A stretch of 51,346 bases of DNA from Rachicladosporium sp. CCFEE 5018 (GCA_002077045.2 KZ111182.1:1-51346), one strand, 5' to 3'; positions 1 through 12,200 are shown, numbered from the stretch's first letter. Numbers and translations are program-made. The notes: a model not told the origin generated them from the sequence alone.

Positions 1-1059
1 GCGTTGATCAATGGTAGCATGGTCATTCAGGGTGCCGGCTCATACTCCCGCACTACCCTGCAGCCCGGCAAGAGGCATCGTCTCCGTCTGATCAACACTG
101 CCGTCGACAACCACTTCATGGTCTCGCTAGACAACCACGTCATGCAAGTCATCACTAACGACTTCGTCCCGATCGTGCCGTACAACACCACCCACCTCTT
201 CCTCGGCATCGGACAACGCTACGATGTCATCATCACAGCAAACCAGGCGTCGAGTAACTACTGGTTCCGCGCTGAGGTTCAGGTCGCTGCAGGCTGCGGT
301 GACAACTGGAACAACGGCAATCTGAATGCCATCTTCTCCTATGCCGGCCAGAGTGGCACGCCCACGACCTCAGGCACAAGCTACACTCAGCGCTGCACTG
401 ACGAGACCGGCCTTACTCCGTACTGGAACTCCTACGTTCCCGACGGCCAAGTCGCCTCGCAAGTCACGCAACTCAACACTTGGCTTAATCAGACCACCAA
501 CACCGATGGCTCCCTTACGCTCTACTGGAACGTGAACGGCTCCTCCATGAACGCAGACTGGGCCAAGCCAACCTACAGCTACATCTACAGCTCTACCTCC
601 AACTGGCCGTCCCGCGCAAACGTCCTCACCCTCCCAACAGAAGCAAAGTGGACATACTGGGTACTCCAATCTCAAGCAGGAAACCCCTACAACGTCGCAG
701 TTCCCCACCCAATCCATCTCCACGGCCATGACTTCTACATTCTCGGCACAGGCTTCGATACCTGGAACACCGGGAAGATCGCGGGTCTGGACTACACCAA
801 CCCCACGCGCCGAGACACGGCTATGATGCCTGCAGGGGGCTGGCTGGCGATTGCGTTCCAGACTGATAACCCGGGAGCGTGGATGCTCCATTGCCATATT
901 GCTTGGCACGCGGACGAGGGTTTGGCGGTGCAGTTCCTCGAGGCGCCGAGCCAGGTCGCTGGGTTTGACCCGAAGCCCAGCAACTTCGACAGCCAGTGTG
1001 CGGCTTGGAACTCGTATGCACCTACTGCGGCGTACAAGAAGGGCGATTCGGGGATCTAG
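1..1059 (+). CDS. Laccase (multicopper oxidase), 3' part, 5' end outside window
   Basis: The frame is open from base 1, so the gene starts upstream and only the C-terminal ~352 residues are visible, without introns. Laccases oxidise phenolics (lignin fragments, melanin precursors) and reduce O2 to water, normally as secreted enzymes. The two C-terminal copper-binding segments are intact: HPIHLHGHDFYILG (nt ~709-750) and HCHIAWHADEGLAVQF (nt ~889-936), which supply type 1, 2 and 3 copper ligands including the HCH-x3-H element. The protein ends in DSGI, matching the C-terminal DSG(I/L/V) plug known from ascomycete laccases, so the true C-terminus is present. Asn-rich stretches fit a glycosylated secreted protein; the signal peptide is not in view. 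The family call is secure; the substrate is not known. Confidence 0.95.
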   Translation, partial: ALINGSMVIQGAGSYSRTTLQPGKRHRLRLINTAVDNHFMVSLDNHVMQVITNDFVPIVPYNTTHLFLGIGQRYDVIITANQASSNYWFRAEVQVAAGCGDNWNNGNLNAIFSYAGQSGTPTTSGTSYTQRCTDETGLTPYWNSYVPDGQVASQVTQLNTWLNQTTNTDGSLTLYWNVNGSSMNADWAKPTYSYIYSSTSNWPSRANVLTLPTEAKWTYWVLQSQAGNPYNVAVPHPIHLHGHDFYILGTGFDTWNTGKIAGLDYTNPTRRDTAMMPAGGWLAIAFQTDNPGAWMLHCHIAWHADEGLAVQFLEAPSQVAGFDPKPSNFDSQCAAWNSYAPTAAYKKGDSGI

Positions 1060-1516
1060 AAGTGACACAGCGATTTTGATGGATGTGTATATATACATAT
1101 AGATGATCTTTCTGGGCCACACAGGACAATTTTGGGTACGAAGACCGATGGCATGGCCTTGGGTAATTAGTATTCGCATAGCATAAGGCATGCAAATATG
1201 CACCTTCAACCCAGTCCCCTCGCCCGCATCACTTTCCGGACGTTAGCAACACTTGCCACAGCTGGCAAGCCGACAGAGCATTGATCCGGAACTACGCGAC
1301 GCTCTTTGACCCGACGATCGCAATGTCGAATTACGAAAACTCTTGTTGATCCCCTCCGTGATGGCTTTGGTCTGTTGAGAAATGTACAATGAGACCAAGA
1401 TCAGTGCCTGGTACCACAGCAAACCTGAAAACCTCAGCTCACACGTCTTATGTTCTTGTAGTCGCTTGCAACATCCGGCAGTCCAGCTTTGCAGTCTTCA
1501 TCTTCGCCGTTGCAAC
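1060..1516. other. Intergenic, laccase 3' side
   Basis: About 450 bases between the laccase stop and the first plausible ATG of the next region. It contains an AT-rich stretch just after the laccase stop (around 1080-1105) that may carry 3'-end signals. I see no RNA gene or repeat. Confidence 0.5.
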
Positions 1517-3002
1517 ATGAGCCAGACTGGACACGATGAGCCTACAGACGATGCAGCTGCTCCAGACGACAATGATGACGATCCTACCAGGACACTCGTT
1601 AAATCACTCTGCGAAACTTTCACTGACAAATTGGATGCGCTGACAAACAGGTTTAACGAGCAACATGAAAGCATTGGCAAAACGATCGTTGCCATCGAAC
1701 AATACTTTGATACGGAGACTGATCCTGCGGATGTTGTGCCCAGGGAAACAATGTTCAATCATATCAAGAAGATATGGTCTAAGGAAGATGATGACGAGCA
1801 AGCCGAGGAACGAGCTCGCAGAGAGGAAGCTGAGGTAAGTGGAAAGACTGATGGGCGACATGGTGATGGAAATATCTTGAATATAGGCATGCCCAGTAGT
1901 TAAGCAGAGGACACTAAATGCAGGAATGAATGATAGACTGACCATGCGACACAGGAGCGAGAGACATTACCAGATCACAAAGGCTACGACTGGATCCCCG
2001 AGCGGGAGTTTCGAGCGACCAGCAACGCAACCGCCGGCAGCCGGTCACTCGGCGTGCAGTAACGACTTGATGTCACCGAGGAGCAAGATGATTCAGTCCC
2101 TGGACGCAGGAACACTCGTGCTAAATCATTGGCGCAAAGCATCGCCAAGGCGCGGACTGCGGTGGCCGCAAATAATGATGGTAACTCTCACGGTGCGTCA
2201 TCACCTGCAGCGTCGAGAACCAGCCTGCAGCCTTCGGAACGCAAGATCAGTCGTACGAAGATTGAGAAGCGTGACCTCGACAGGATTGACGAGGGTAACG
2301 AAGCATCAGTCGAGCAGGCGCAACGGCCTGAGGGTCGAGAAAAGAAGGCAAAGAAGGCTCCCACGATAGCGAGTCATCCCGCTGTGACACAAAACGATAC
2401 GCTCACAGAGTCTATTGCACCTCAGGCAAAGCCGGCCAAAGTTAGGCGAGGTGGTTCACGCAAGCAGCCGACGTCCACCACGTCCACGAAGACCAGGCGG
2501 CACGCCTCGACTACCCTCACAGCACCTGTGGCAACAGTCGAAGAGTCCGAGGTTCGGGTAGACGACGCCGAAGTCCAAGCTACTGACTATGAAGTCCACA
2601 CTGCTGACGGTCAGAGTCAGGCTGCCGACCCTGGAGTCGAGGCTGCCGATACCACTATGTCGCAGTCTAACATGCATGAGGAAGCGAGTGACGGGATTGC
2701 TAATCGCGGCTCTGCTTCTTTCAATGCAGTTGACAGTGGAGCAGCGAGGACAGCTGATGTGGCTAGCGAGTCCAAGAAGCGTCGTGCCGTTTACTCACCA
2801 GCGAAGGGCGCACACAAGCCCGCCATGTTGCGCTGGCGATGAGCGCAAGTTTGCGTGGTACCGTCACTATGCCATTGGCAGTCTGCCGGTTGAAGTGAGG
2901 TACGATAATAAAATGGTGCATGTCGAGGAGGCTCAAGCTCGAATAGCCTTCAGAGATGTTCATTCTTCTGCGGCCGCGCGAGATCTTCAGCATGATTTGT
3001 GA
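1517..3002 (+). pseudogene. Decayed hypothetical gene, charged nuclear-type protein (region A)
   Basis: Not recognised. A first exon starts at ATG 1517 (MSQTGHDEPTDD...) and ends at a canonical GTAAGT donor at 1835. The best acceptor is CACAG at 1954, with a good branch site (ACTGACC) just upstream, and the next block begins ERETLPDHKGYDW. That frame is interrupted by TAA at 2060-2062, yet the coding-like sequence resumes in the same frame immediately after it (RLDVTEEQDDSVPG) and runs to 2842 with Lys/Arg- and Ser/Thr-rich, AT-hook-like segments. Near 2830 the coding signal moves to another frame (DERKFAWYRHYAIGSLPVEV, to 3002). A 43-nt intron at 2759-2801 could explain that shift but has a poor donor. 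The protein would be disordered, acidic then basic, suggesting a nuclear role. Read as a decaying gene; a wrongly predicted multi-intron gene is the alternative. Confidence 0.4.
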
Positions 3003-3335
3003 GCTGTCTGTGTATCAGCCGTAGCCTATGTCCATGAAGTCAGTATGCCATGTGCAGGACGTGCTCCAAATCTCATACGTACTCCTCTTTCCTGGATTTG
3101 GACCTCTTCAGACAGATCGCACCAAGACGTATGTCTCAGGAGCGGTAAGTCATTCGACGTCGTTCCACGATCATGCCTATCGTTGCCTCAACTGCAAGAC
3201 TAGTCACACATTGCGACACATCGAAGACTTTCAGGAGGGTTCGAGAGTAATAACAATGCGTTATGAAAGGTAGCTCGCCCTGCGGTATGCACCTAATTTG
3301 AAATCTATCTCGAACGCATCTCTCGTTAGCCCGAC

Positions 3336-4314
3336 ATGGCAGAGCAAGGCCCAGACCCGAATGTGCCAAACGATCCCTGGGCCTTACTTCCGCCGTGCAC
3401 AAAACTCCAGCCCCTTCCGCCGACCGTACCAGGGTCTCTCGACAGCAGGTCAATGTTGATATGAGCTCCTCAGACTCTCGACGAACTGCTGGCCGAGGAA
3501 CGTGACCATGTTCGCATGCACCAGGCTCAAGCCGATACTCTCGCAGGCATGACTTTGCGCAGAACCTCATGTCAAACGACGATATTGAGCAGTTGAGAAA
3601 GAAGCTGAAGTCCACTGCGTCTGGCAAGTGGGCCATCACGCTGGACAGCGCACCTAACACCTTGGGCGTCGATAAGCGCCCAGAGAAGCATAGGATTCAG
3701 GAGACTGCAGTCGAGGATGCTGACGAGGGAGAGTCGGGCAGCATCGCAGCGCGGAGGAAAAGTCGCCGCAACACGGGTGTAGCAGCTGAGCCGGTACGCA
3801 CACCTGCGAAGTCATCAGCGAAGCAGTCGAAGAAGCAACGCGAGAAAGATAGCCTTGAGGGCGCGGGCGAACAGATCGACGATTCCGAAGCCCGACCGCC
3901 GCCTTACAAGAAGCTCCGAACACTCTCGAACACGGGAACTTCCCCGGAGAGCATTAGACCTCGTAAGCCAACTCCTTGGATTCGTATGCAAACAACACTA
4001 ACATTAGCACAGATTACAAGATGGTTAATTCAAGCAAGGAAATTCTTGTCACTAATCCAGCTGCACACAGGTCCTCCGTGCCGGGTGGCGTCTCCCGATC
4101 TAACGTATTGAAAAGTGCAGCTGCCGGTACAAGCAAGAACTACAATCAGCATGCCGCGGTCGGCGAGACATCGCCAAGCAAACATATTGAGTACGGTGAG
4201 CTCGAAATTCGGCAGATCCTAGATCAAGCGACAGATGAGAGGCAAAGCGACGGAGAGCAAGAGGAGAACATTGGAGATGATGAAGGTGATGGAGAGGACG
4301 ACGAAGAGGCATGA
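3336..4314 (+). pseudogene. Decayed hypothetical gene, coiled-coil/basic protein (region B)
   Basis: Not recognised. From ATG 3336 a protein-like frame (MAEQGPDPNVPNDPWALLPP) hits TGA at 3462-3464 but continues in the same frame as a heptad-like segment (TLDELLAEERDHVRMHQAQA). Around 3550 the signal jumps to the frame that starts at ATG 3569 (MSNDDIEQLRKKLKS). The 3' half is well formed: a GTAAGC donor at 3963, branch CACTAACA and acceptor CACAG at 4012 give a 50-nt intron joining ...SIRP to HYKMVNSSKE. The frame closes at 4314 after an acidic tail (GDDEGDGEDDEEA). Basic stretches (RRKSRRN, KQSKKQREK) look like nuclear localisation signals. Regions A and B may be parts of one former gene. Both premature stops could come from C-to-T changes (CAA to TAA, CGA to TGA). 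Confidence 0.4.
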
Positions 4315-4815
4315 GAGGCTGAGATCGGAGGTGGAAGGAAGCCTGACCTACCTGCTTGAGCAGTATTACAGATCTGCATTATGTACGCATCTGAGGCTGG
4401 AAGAAGAGAGTGGAAAGCGCGCGACGGAGGAGGTACAGTAAGGTATGAAGTCAAGAAGCGGCAGCTTCCGGGCGGGCTTGGCTCATTGCCGGAGCAGGGA
4501 ACAGGCGACGCAATGGCCACATGGCAATGCTGCTGTATCACGATTGTATAGCATAGTACTATTCCTCTTTTCATAGCATGACCTTGCATTACTGTCGCAA
4601 GCGGAGATCTTGACACCACGGTACTATTGACATTCAACCCGACTTCACTGCGCGCCTGCCGAATGCCGAAGTAAAGGAGATGAGCTGGGCAGACGAGTCA
4701 AGAACATTACGATTGGAACGAGCAACATCCCCTCGCGCTATTTAAAACCTCTGTCCATGTCTGGCATAGCGAGCTCGTGATCTACCATCCACATCTCGAT
4801 CTGTGCGCCCTCACA
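4315..4815. other. Intergenic, SLA1 upstream region
   Basis: Holds the presumed SLA1 promoter (TATA-like element at 4739) and, next to region B, a GA-rich stretch without a convincing gene. Confidence 0.5.
4739..4747 (+). promoter_or_regulatory. TATA-like element upstream of SLA1
   Basis: TATTTAAAA lies about 70 bases before the SLA1 ATG, a plausible core-promoter position for a fungal gene with a short 5' leader. Position and composition are the only evidence. Confidence 0.35.
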
Positions 4816-7800
4816 ATGGTCTTCCTCGGGGTCTACCGCGCGATCTACGACTACGCTCCACAGTCAGACGAGGAGCTCGAGATCAAGGATGGCGACCTCC
4901 TCTTCGTGCTGGACAAGAGCGCTGACGATGATTGGTGGAAGGCGAAGAAGAAGGCTGCTTCGGACGACGATGACGAACCGGAGGGCCTGATACCTGCAAA
5001 CTACGTTGAGGAGGCAAAGCCCGAATACCAGGCCAAGGCACTGTATGACTACGCGCAGCAGACTGATGAGGAGCTGAGCTTCAAGGAGGAGGCGCGACTG
5101 GATGTGTACGATACCACGGATCCGGACTGGACGTTAGTGGGAGCGAATGGGGAGTTTGGCTTTGCGCCGGCGATCTACATTGAGCCAGCATCGAGTGCGA
5201 ATGCCAGCGCTCCAGCAGTCGCGGAAGCACGTGGTCCAATGTTGCCGACACGGCCACGGCCAGCGGCGAATGAGCCCATACCGGGCGAATCGGACTACCC
5301 CGATCCGGGCATGGCACCTACACCGTCACCTGAGCCCCCATCAGCCAATCCAGCAGCGGCACTGGCAGGTATCATTGCGCAACGCACAGGTGGAGACGGG
5401 TCTGCGCCGGCAGCACGAAGACAGCTTGCCTCTCCGCCACCCGCTATGCCGCCGCGACAATACACACCGGAGGAGAGCGAAGAGGATGCGCCATCATTAC
5501 CACAGCGACCGCGATCACAAGTCGCATCACCGCAGCAAGCGCCGACGCAATACGCATCGCCTCGGTTCCCTGCCGAGTCCAGCGGCGTACTTCCATCACC
5601 TCCCTACAACCGCGCTGTATCTTCCTCATACCCCGACGACAACGACTCTGCCCTCCGATCACCTGGCGGTTTCCACTTGTACAACGTACACGAGATGGTG
5701 TCGCACATGGGGAAGAACAAGAAGATGCCCACAACCCTCGGTATAAACATCGGCCGCGGCCTCATCTCGATCAGTCCAGAAAAGTCAAAAGACGGACCGA
5801 GTAACGAGTGGAGTGCCGAGAAGCTCACGCATTACAGCATCGAGGGTAAGCATGTGTTCGTTGAGCTCGTGCGACCGAGCAAGAGTGTGGACTTCCATGC
5901 TGGGGCAAAGGACACTGCGCAGGAGATTGTGAGTCAGCTGGGTGATCTTGCTGGGGCTGTGCGGCAGGAGGGATTGCGTGAAGTCATTGCAGCGAGTGCA
6001 GGGACTGGTTCTGGCGGACAGAGAAAAGGTCAGATGCTGTGCGAATTCATGGCACAAGGCGATGATGAGGTCACAGTGGCTGTCGGCGACGAGGTCGTTG
6101 TGCTTGATGATCAGAAGAGCGACGACTGGTGGCTGGTGCGACGGCTTAAGAACGGGAAGAAGGGTGTGGTGCCGGCATCATATGTTGAGATTACGGGGAC
6201 CATGGGCAATGACAGCATCAGCGGATTAAATGCAGCACGGAGCACGGTGGAGCAGAATCGTATCGAGGAGCAGCGACTTGCACGAGAAGCGACGCAGAAT
6301 GATAAGCGGAACGGGCGAGGCGTGTCTTTGCCGGAACGGGGTAGTAGTCTGTCCACGCAAGAACAGGAGCCACGACGAAGGACGCCTGAGCCTTCGAGCT
6401 CGAAAGCCAAGACGAAGCCTAACAAGTCGCGCGTGCGAACTTGGACGGATCGATCAGGGACTTTCAAGGTGGAGGCAGAGTTTATTGGGCTGCGAGAAGG
6501 CAAGATTCACTTGCACAAGCTTAATGGTGTGAAGATCGCAGTGCCGGTCACGAAAATGGCGGTAGAGGATCTCGAGTATGTCGAGAAGGCTACTGGCATC
6601 TCACTGGATGACGACAAGCCACTCAGCGATATCAAACGGCGATCAACGCAGAAGGCGAAAGATCGAGATCAACGAAACGGTGCAAGCAGTAGGACGCCAG
6701 CTGCGGGTGCGACCGTAACGGACAAGGACCAAGAGCAATGGTTTGACTTCTTCCTGCAATGTGGCGTGAACCCACAGATTTGCGAGCGGTATGCTAGTGC
6801 TTTTGCACGAGATCAGATGGGTCAAGAGGTGTTACCGGACGTCAACGAGCAGCTGCTCCGAACGCTCGGCTTGAAGGAAGGAGACATTCTTCGCGTCATG
6901 AAATTCCTCGATGCAAAGTACGGCCGAGCGCACAAAGGCATTAGCGGTGCACCTGCGAATAGTACTGGCGACGATGACAAGATTGAGCTCGCAAATGGTG
7001 GGTTGTTCTCTGGTCCGGGAGGCGCCCTACGGAATAACACGCGCAAAGGGCGACCAGCACCAGCGGTAGCAACGAGCGATACCGTCGACGATAGCGCATT
7101 CAAGCCGAAAGAGTCGGAGGGTGCAAGGGCAACTCCGCTGGCGAACGCACCTCGAAGACAGCCTACGAGTGGTGGAGGCTTCGATGATGATGCATGGGAT
7201 GTGAAGCCTGGCAAGAGTGAATACACTGCTCCCGAAGGGCCACCGCCAGGGGTCGTGCAGCCTCCAAGATCGGTGCTTAACGACGATCTATCATTACTTG
7301 CCCTGCCTCTGCAACCTCAGCCAACAGCTGCTGCACCATCGCCTGCAGAACCCGCCGCCCCAGCCCAGCCAGAAGCTCCCGCGCAGTCAACGCAACCTCA
7401 AGGCGCTGAGCAGGCCATCTTCGACAAGATCGCAGCACTCAAGCCTCAGCCGACTGCACCGACACGACAGCGACCGCATCCGCCCATCACTCAGCCCAAT
7501 GGAAGCTCACTCGGTGTGCCTCCACCTCCCAGAGCAGCGAGCGCACCCGGCTTCCCTCCTCAGCAGTCGCAATTCGGTCCACCACCGCTGCAGCCACAGC
7601 TCACAGGCTACCAACAGCCCATGCAGACAGGCTATCAACAACAGCTTCCACCCGGGTACGGCCAGCAACAAGGCATGCAGCAAGGGTTCCAACCCATGCA
7701 AGGCTTCGCCCCTCAACAGACAGGCTTCCAATATCCTCAGCAGTCCAACGGCATGCCCATGATGTCCCAACCCACAGGCATGTCCTTCCAACAACAAGGT

Positions 7801-8407
7801 CTGATGAACGGCGCAGCGACAGGGTCCCCCTTCGCCGATCCACCCCGACAAGTCTACCAACCCGCAGCCCCCAGTGGACTCGCCCAATCGTTTGGTGCGC
7901 CCCAGCAAGGGAACCTCCAGCAAATGCAGCAAAACTACCCAGCTCTCGCCCCTCAACCAACAGGCTTCCAACCGCAATCCCAATTCGGGCAAAGCCAAAT
8001 GCTTCCACCTCAGCAAACCGGCTTTCCTCAGCAGCAGCAGCCACAGATGTCCTTTCCCCAGCAGCAACAACCTCAGCAGCAATCCTTCCAGCCTATGCAG
8101 CAACAGCCGAGCTTCAACATCTCCCAGCCCACCGGCCTCTCAGCCAACACCGGTTTCGGGCAGGCTCCGTCACAGCTTCCGCCGCAGCAGACCGGAGGCG
8201 TGTTGGGGCCTATGCAGCCGCTTGTGCCGCAGAAGACGGGGCCGGCGCCGCCTGTGCGTTTCGGGGTGGGGGCTGCGCCGATTGTGCCCCAGAGGACTGG
8301 GAGGGCGGATTTGGGGAGGGCTAGTATGTGGCACTGTCATGCTTCCATTTCCGAGTTTGCGATAGCTAACAGATCTCGCAGCACCGCAGAATCCGTTTGG
8401 GTTCTAG
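4816..8407 (+). CDS. SLA1: SLA1-like endocytic adaptor / actin patch protein
   Basis: Sla1 links endocytic cargo, clathrin coat and Arp2/3 actin assembly at cortical patches. The start is ATG 4816 (MVFLGVYRAIYDYAP), directly the first SH3. Domain order: SH3 (~res 1-70), SH3 (~75-125), third SH3 (~400-465, with the DDWW motif), SHD1 (~540-600, RTWTDRSGTFKVEAEF), SAM-like SHD2 (~640-710), then a long Q/P-rich tail. The tail carries about ten xxQxTG repeats (for example LPPQQTG, LVPQKTG, IVPQRTG), matching the (L/I)xxQxTG target of Ark1/Prk1 kinases. An intron at 8324-8381 (GTATGT, branch GCTAAC) joins the main exon to a 26-nt exon encoding the end TPQNPFGF. The result is 1177 aa, close to yeast Sla1. 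Without splicing, the frame would run on to 8673 with an unrelated tail. Confidence 0.95.
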
Positions 8408-9247
8408 TTATCTACCTCAAGCTCAATAAGCCTGGTCCTCCTTGGCGTTCTTGGCGGGTCGTACTAATGCTGGATAGACTGCTGCATGCGATGAGGGGCC
8501 TTGGTCAGGTCTCGACGAGAGTGGGACCTGTCAATGTCTTGCATTGCCATAGGAGAGCAGAAGACGTGCTGTCGAAATCATGGCGGAGGATTACGAGATC
8601 CGTCTCGGGCATGAGACTTGGGAATGTAAGGGGCGGAGGAATGTGCATGCGGACGTCACGTGCGCAGCTGTAGGAGGGTGTATATAAGAGAGTGTAAAGT
8701 GAGCGTTCGCTGTGAGAATTGTGGCACGTGATTCCATCAAATCTTGCAGTGATTCGAGTAATCCCTTGCCTTTGTTTATTAAACCGGCATACACATTACT
8801 GTCACCCTCGCTGTCTTCACATCACAATCATTCGCTGTCGCCGCGTCGTCCATTGCTTTAGAGCCTGAGGCTGCAAGGCACCACGGAAACACTTCCGCTT
8901 TCCCCGCCGCGACTGCACTTCGGAAGCTCACTTGAACCTCTACACCCCCGTCGGCTTAGTAGAGGAGGTGGAACATTGGACGACAACGAGACCACTTTGC
9001 AGCGAGATACTGCATCGGATATCACTACGACTGCCCTCTGCGCTGGCCTGCAGTCTAGTGCATGAAGTGAGATCGAGGCGGAAGTGAATGGGGAGGCGAT
9101 AGTGAAGGCGACGGCTTAGGGCCGCAGTGAAGGCAACACGTGAAGCGCGTGCTGGAGCCTGCGCACACGACACTCCCTCATCTCTTCGATCAGCGCACTT
9201 CTGAACGCGCCCTCACTATTCTCAACATCCACCGCGCAACCGCCACG
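8408..9247. other. Intergenic, SLA1 3' region and TAF1 upstream region
   Basis: About 840 bases without a protein gene. It holds a CRE/E-box composite and TATA (8652-8688), two further CACGTG boxes (8725-8730 and 9137-9142) and what is probably a long TAF1 5' leader. The TAF1 frame is open upstream of 9248 but has no better ATG. Confidence 0.5.
8652..8688 (+). promoter_or_regulatory. CRE/E-box composite with TATA box, likely TAF1 promoter
   Basis: GACGTCA (8652-8658) overlaps CACGTG (8657-8662), followed 18 bases later by TATATAAG (8681-8688). These are typical bZIP (CRE) and bHLH (E-box) sites before a TATA box. The next plus-strand gene is TAF1, about 560 bases on, which would imply a long 5' leader or a 5' UTR intron. 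Confidence 0.4.
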
Positions 9248-12200
9248 ATGCCCCACGCGACCTCCGACGAGTCCCGGGCTAACAGCCCCATCAACGAGAA
9301 CGCCGACATCCAGCGCTTCCTCGGCGGCTACGACAGTCTCGCGCAAGACGACAACTCCTGGGCGCCTCTAGATCCCGGCGAGAAAGTCGACGATGCGCAG
9401 GACTACGAGGATATCTCCGATGAGGACTTGCCCGAAGAGGAAGAGGCGACGAATCATCTAGACGAGGACGATGATGGGCAGGTGTTTGTGGGGGACAGCC
9501 AGGTAGTGAAAGTCGAAAATGAAGGGGGCGATGAGGTTATGGGTGGCTTGTTCGGGGATGGAGAGGAGGATAACGACCTCTTTGGCGAGAACGGCTCGAG
9601 TTCGCCTGTGCTTGAGAGGAGGGCGGAGGTGGTGCCGCAACAGCAGGCGAGGATAAATGGCTTCGGACTGGCGCTGCCGAGCAAGAGTGGGAGTGGACTG
9701 GCGCTTCCCAAGGCTGGTGCTGAGCGTGCGTCGCATCACATGCAGCAGTTCCACGCTTCGCCTACAAGCTTGAGTCCTCAGTCCTTCACTCGCGACGATC
9801 CGATGTCACCGAGCGCGTCGTCACACGCCGAGCCCGAGGAGGAAGAAGAGGAACTTGATGAGATGGCCCGCCTGCAGCGTGACATGTTCAGGGCAGCTGC
9901 TCTCCATGAGGACCTCGAGCTTCCTCCAGACCGACCGCTGGCAGAGATGTGGCCGAAGTTTCCTGCGTGGGAGGCCGATGAGGTGCCGAAGTGGACTGAG
10001 CTGTTCGCGCCTTTACCTGGGATGTATAAGGGAAAGGTTCCGCTCAAGCCACCGAAGCCTGTCGTCGCAACCAAGATCTCGCTGGACCTACTTCCGGATC
10101 AAGAGAAAAGCTTCAGGACTGCTACTGTGGTTGGCAAGCCTACTGCGTCCGCGCATGCTGGCCGAGGTCTCGTCAAGTGCGAGAAGCCCGTCAACGAGGA
10201 CGAGAGTGGCGACGACATTGCGCTGAGCGAATTTGATGAGACCGAAGTGATTGGCAACATCACAATGCAAGACCTGGCTGTGCTTTGTCAGGACTGGGAC
10301 ATCCCGAGTGGTGACGATGGCTCTGTGCTGGATGCAGACGAGCAAGCAGACTTGATGGAGGGTGACTGGGAGAACGAAGAGAAGGCACGCCCGCAGAAGC
10401 GTCGTCGCGTCGGCATACTTGATCACGACGCCACACTTGCGATGCAGGATGCCTATCTACGCTTCGAAGACCCAGAAGAGGCCACCGCCAGAGTCGCTCG
10501 AGCGGTCACACTCGACATGAACGATCCACTACTCCTCCTCGACGAGCAAGTTCCGCAGCCCAAGGCTATCACTAAGCGTGTGTCTGGTGACGGACATCTC
10601 GATTCAGCTCTCGGCCGCGACCTCGCCCGCCGTTACAACATCAGCAATGACGAGGCTTACGATCTACTCAAGGAGAATCATCAACACAAGGTGCGCGGTA
10701 CACTCGGCCACACCACACTCGAGCACAGTATGCCTGCCATCAAGCTGCAATGGCCGTTCTATAGAGTCGGCATGGAAGCCAAGGAAAAGCGTGCATTCCA
10801 CCGCCAACCCCTGCATATGTACGATGCGCACAACAGGAGCTACAGGTTTCAAAAGCCGGGCTTTCAGAAAAGGAAGAACTTGCGCGGCAAAGAGACGAAA
10901 GAGCTTTTCTCGCGGACTGAGGATCTTACGTTGAATGACAACTCGAGTGTGCTGCTATTGGAGTACTCGGAAGAAGTGCCAGTTATACTCTCCAAGTTCG
11001 GCATGGGTAATCGGGTGACCAATTATTACCGCAAGCGCGACGCCGAAGACTCTGAGCGACCGAAACGTGAGATCGGCGAGACTCAAGTGCTTGCAAATCA
11101 AGACAAGAGTCCGTTCTTCAATTTTGGCCACGTCGATCCCGGCGAAACCGTTCCCAGCATCCAGAACCCACTCTTCCGCGCTCCAATCTTCAAACACAGC
11201 GCCCGATCCACCGACTTCCTCCTTGGTATCTCGCACAGCTACGAAAAGGGAACCAAATTCAGTCTCCGCAACATCGAGAACCTCCATGTCGTCGGGCAAC
11301 AGTACCCTCTCGCCGAGATTCCTGGCGAGCACTCTCGCAAAGTCACGGACGCCGCTAAGAAGCGCCTCAAAGCCATCAGCTTCCGCATGTACCAAAAGTC
11401 GCTCGATCCCCGCAGACGAGGCGTACAAGTCACGAACTACAGTCTGCTCAATCACCTTCCTGGCGCGAGGGATCTTCCTGGTCTGCGAAGCAAGATGCGC
11501 GAATTCATGAAGTATGAGAAGAAGCCGAAGCAGAGCGATGATGTAGGTTACTGGGTGCCTATGCCTGGGTTCCCGGCGCCGGATCTTGAGACCATTCGCG
11601 GGTGGATCAAGCCTGAGGATATCTGTCTGCTGGACAGCATGCAAGTTGGTGTGCAGCATCTGGCGGATCTCGGAATTGAGGACAAGAGAAATGATAAGGA
11701 GGATGAGGATGCTGAGGAGGATGAGAATATCGAGAAGATGCTTGCGCCCTGGCGCACGACGAAGAACTTCCTTAATGCCACGTCTGGCAAAGCTATGCTG
11801 AAGGTTCATGGTGAAGGCGATCCCACTGGCCGCGGTGAGGCGTTTAGCATGCTCAAAACGAACATGAAGGGTGGGTACGTGCCGCGTGGTGAGAGCGCTA
11901 CTGACAAGATGGCGAATATGCGCGTGCAGCAGAGTACGGGGCACAAGTACAATGTCGCTATGCAGCAGGCGAAGTATGACCGCGACATCCGCGATACATG
12001 GGAAAAGCAGAAGGCTGGCCTGAGCAACGAGGCCAATACTAGCGATGTCGATATGGAGGATGTTGACGACACGCAGTCCGTCCGGCAAAGCTCAGTCGTG
12101 GCGTCCCAATTCGGCGGCCGTGGCACACCTCGCCAGAGCGTCGGCGTCGGAGGTGGCGCAGGCTCAGTAGTCTTCGACGACTCCGCCAGCCAGTTTACCA

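Noticed and set aside
370..1209. Minus-strand frame of 279 codons overlapping the laccase
   Set aside because: Antisense to clear laccase copper-binding motifs; composition is Arg/Val-rich shadow sequence.
10955..12088. Long open frame on the minus strand (377 codons) inside TAF1
   Set aside because: It is fully antisense to the conserved TAF1 core, lacks domain-like sequence and is a by-product of GC-rich coding DNA.
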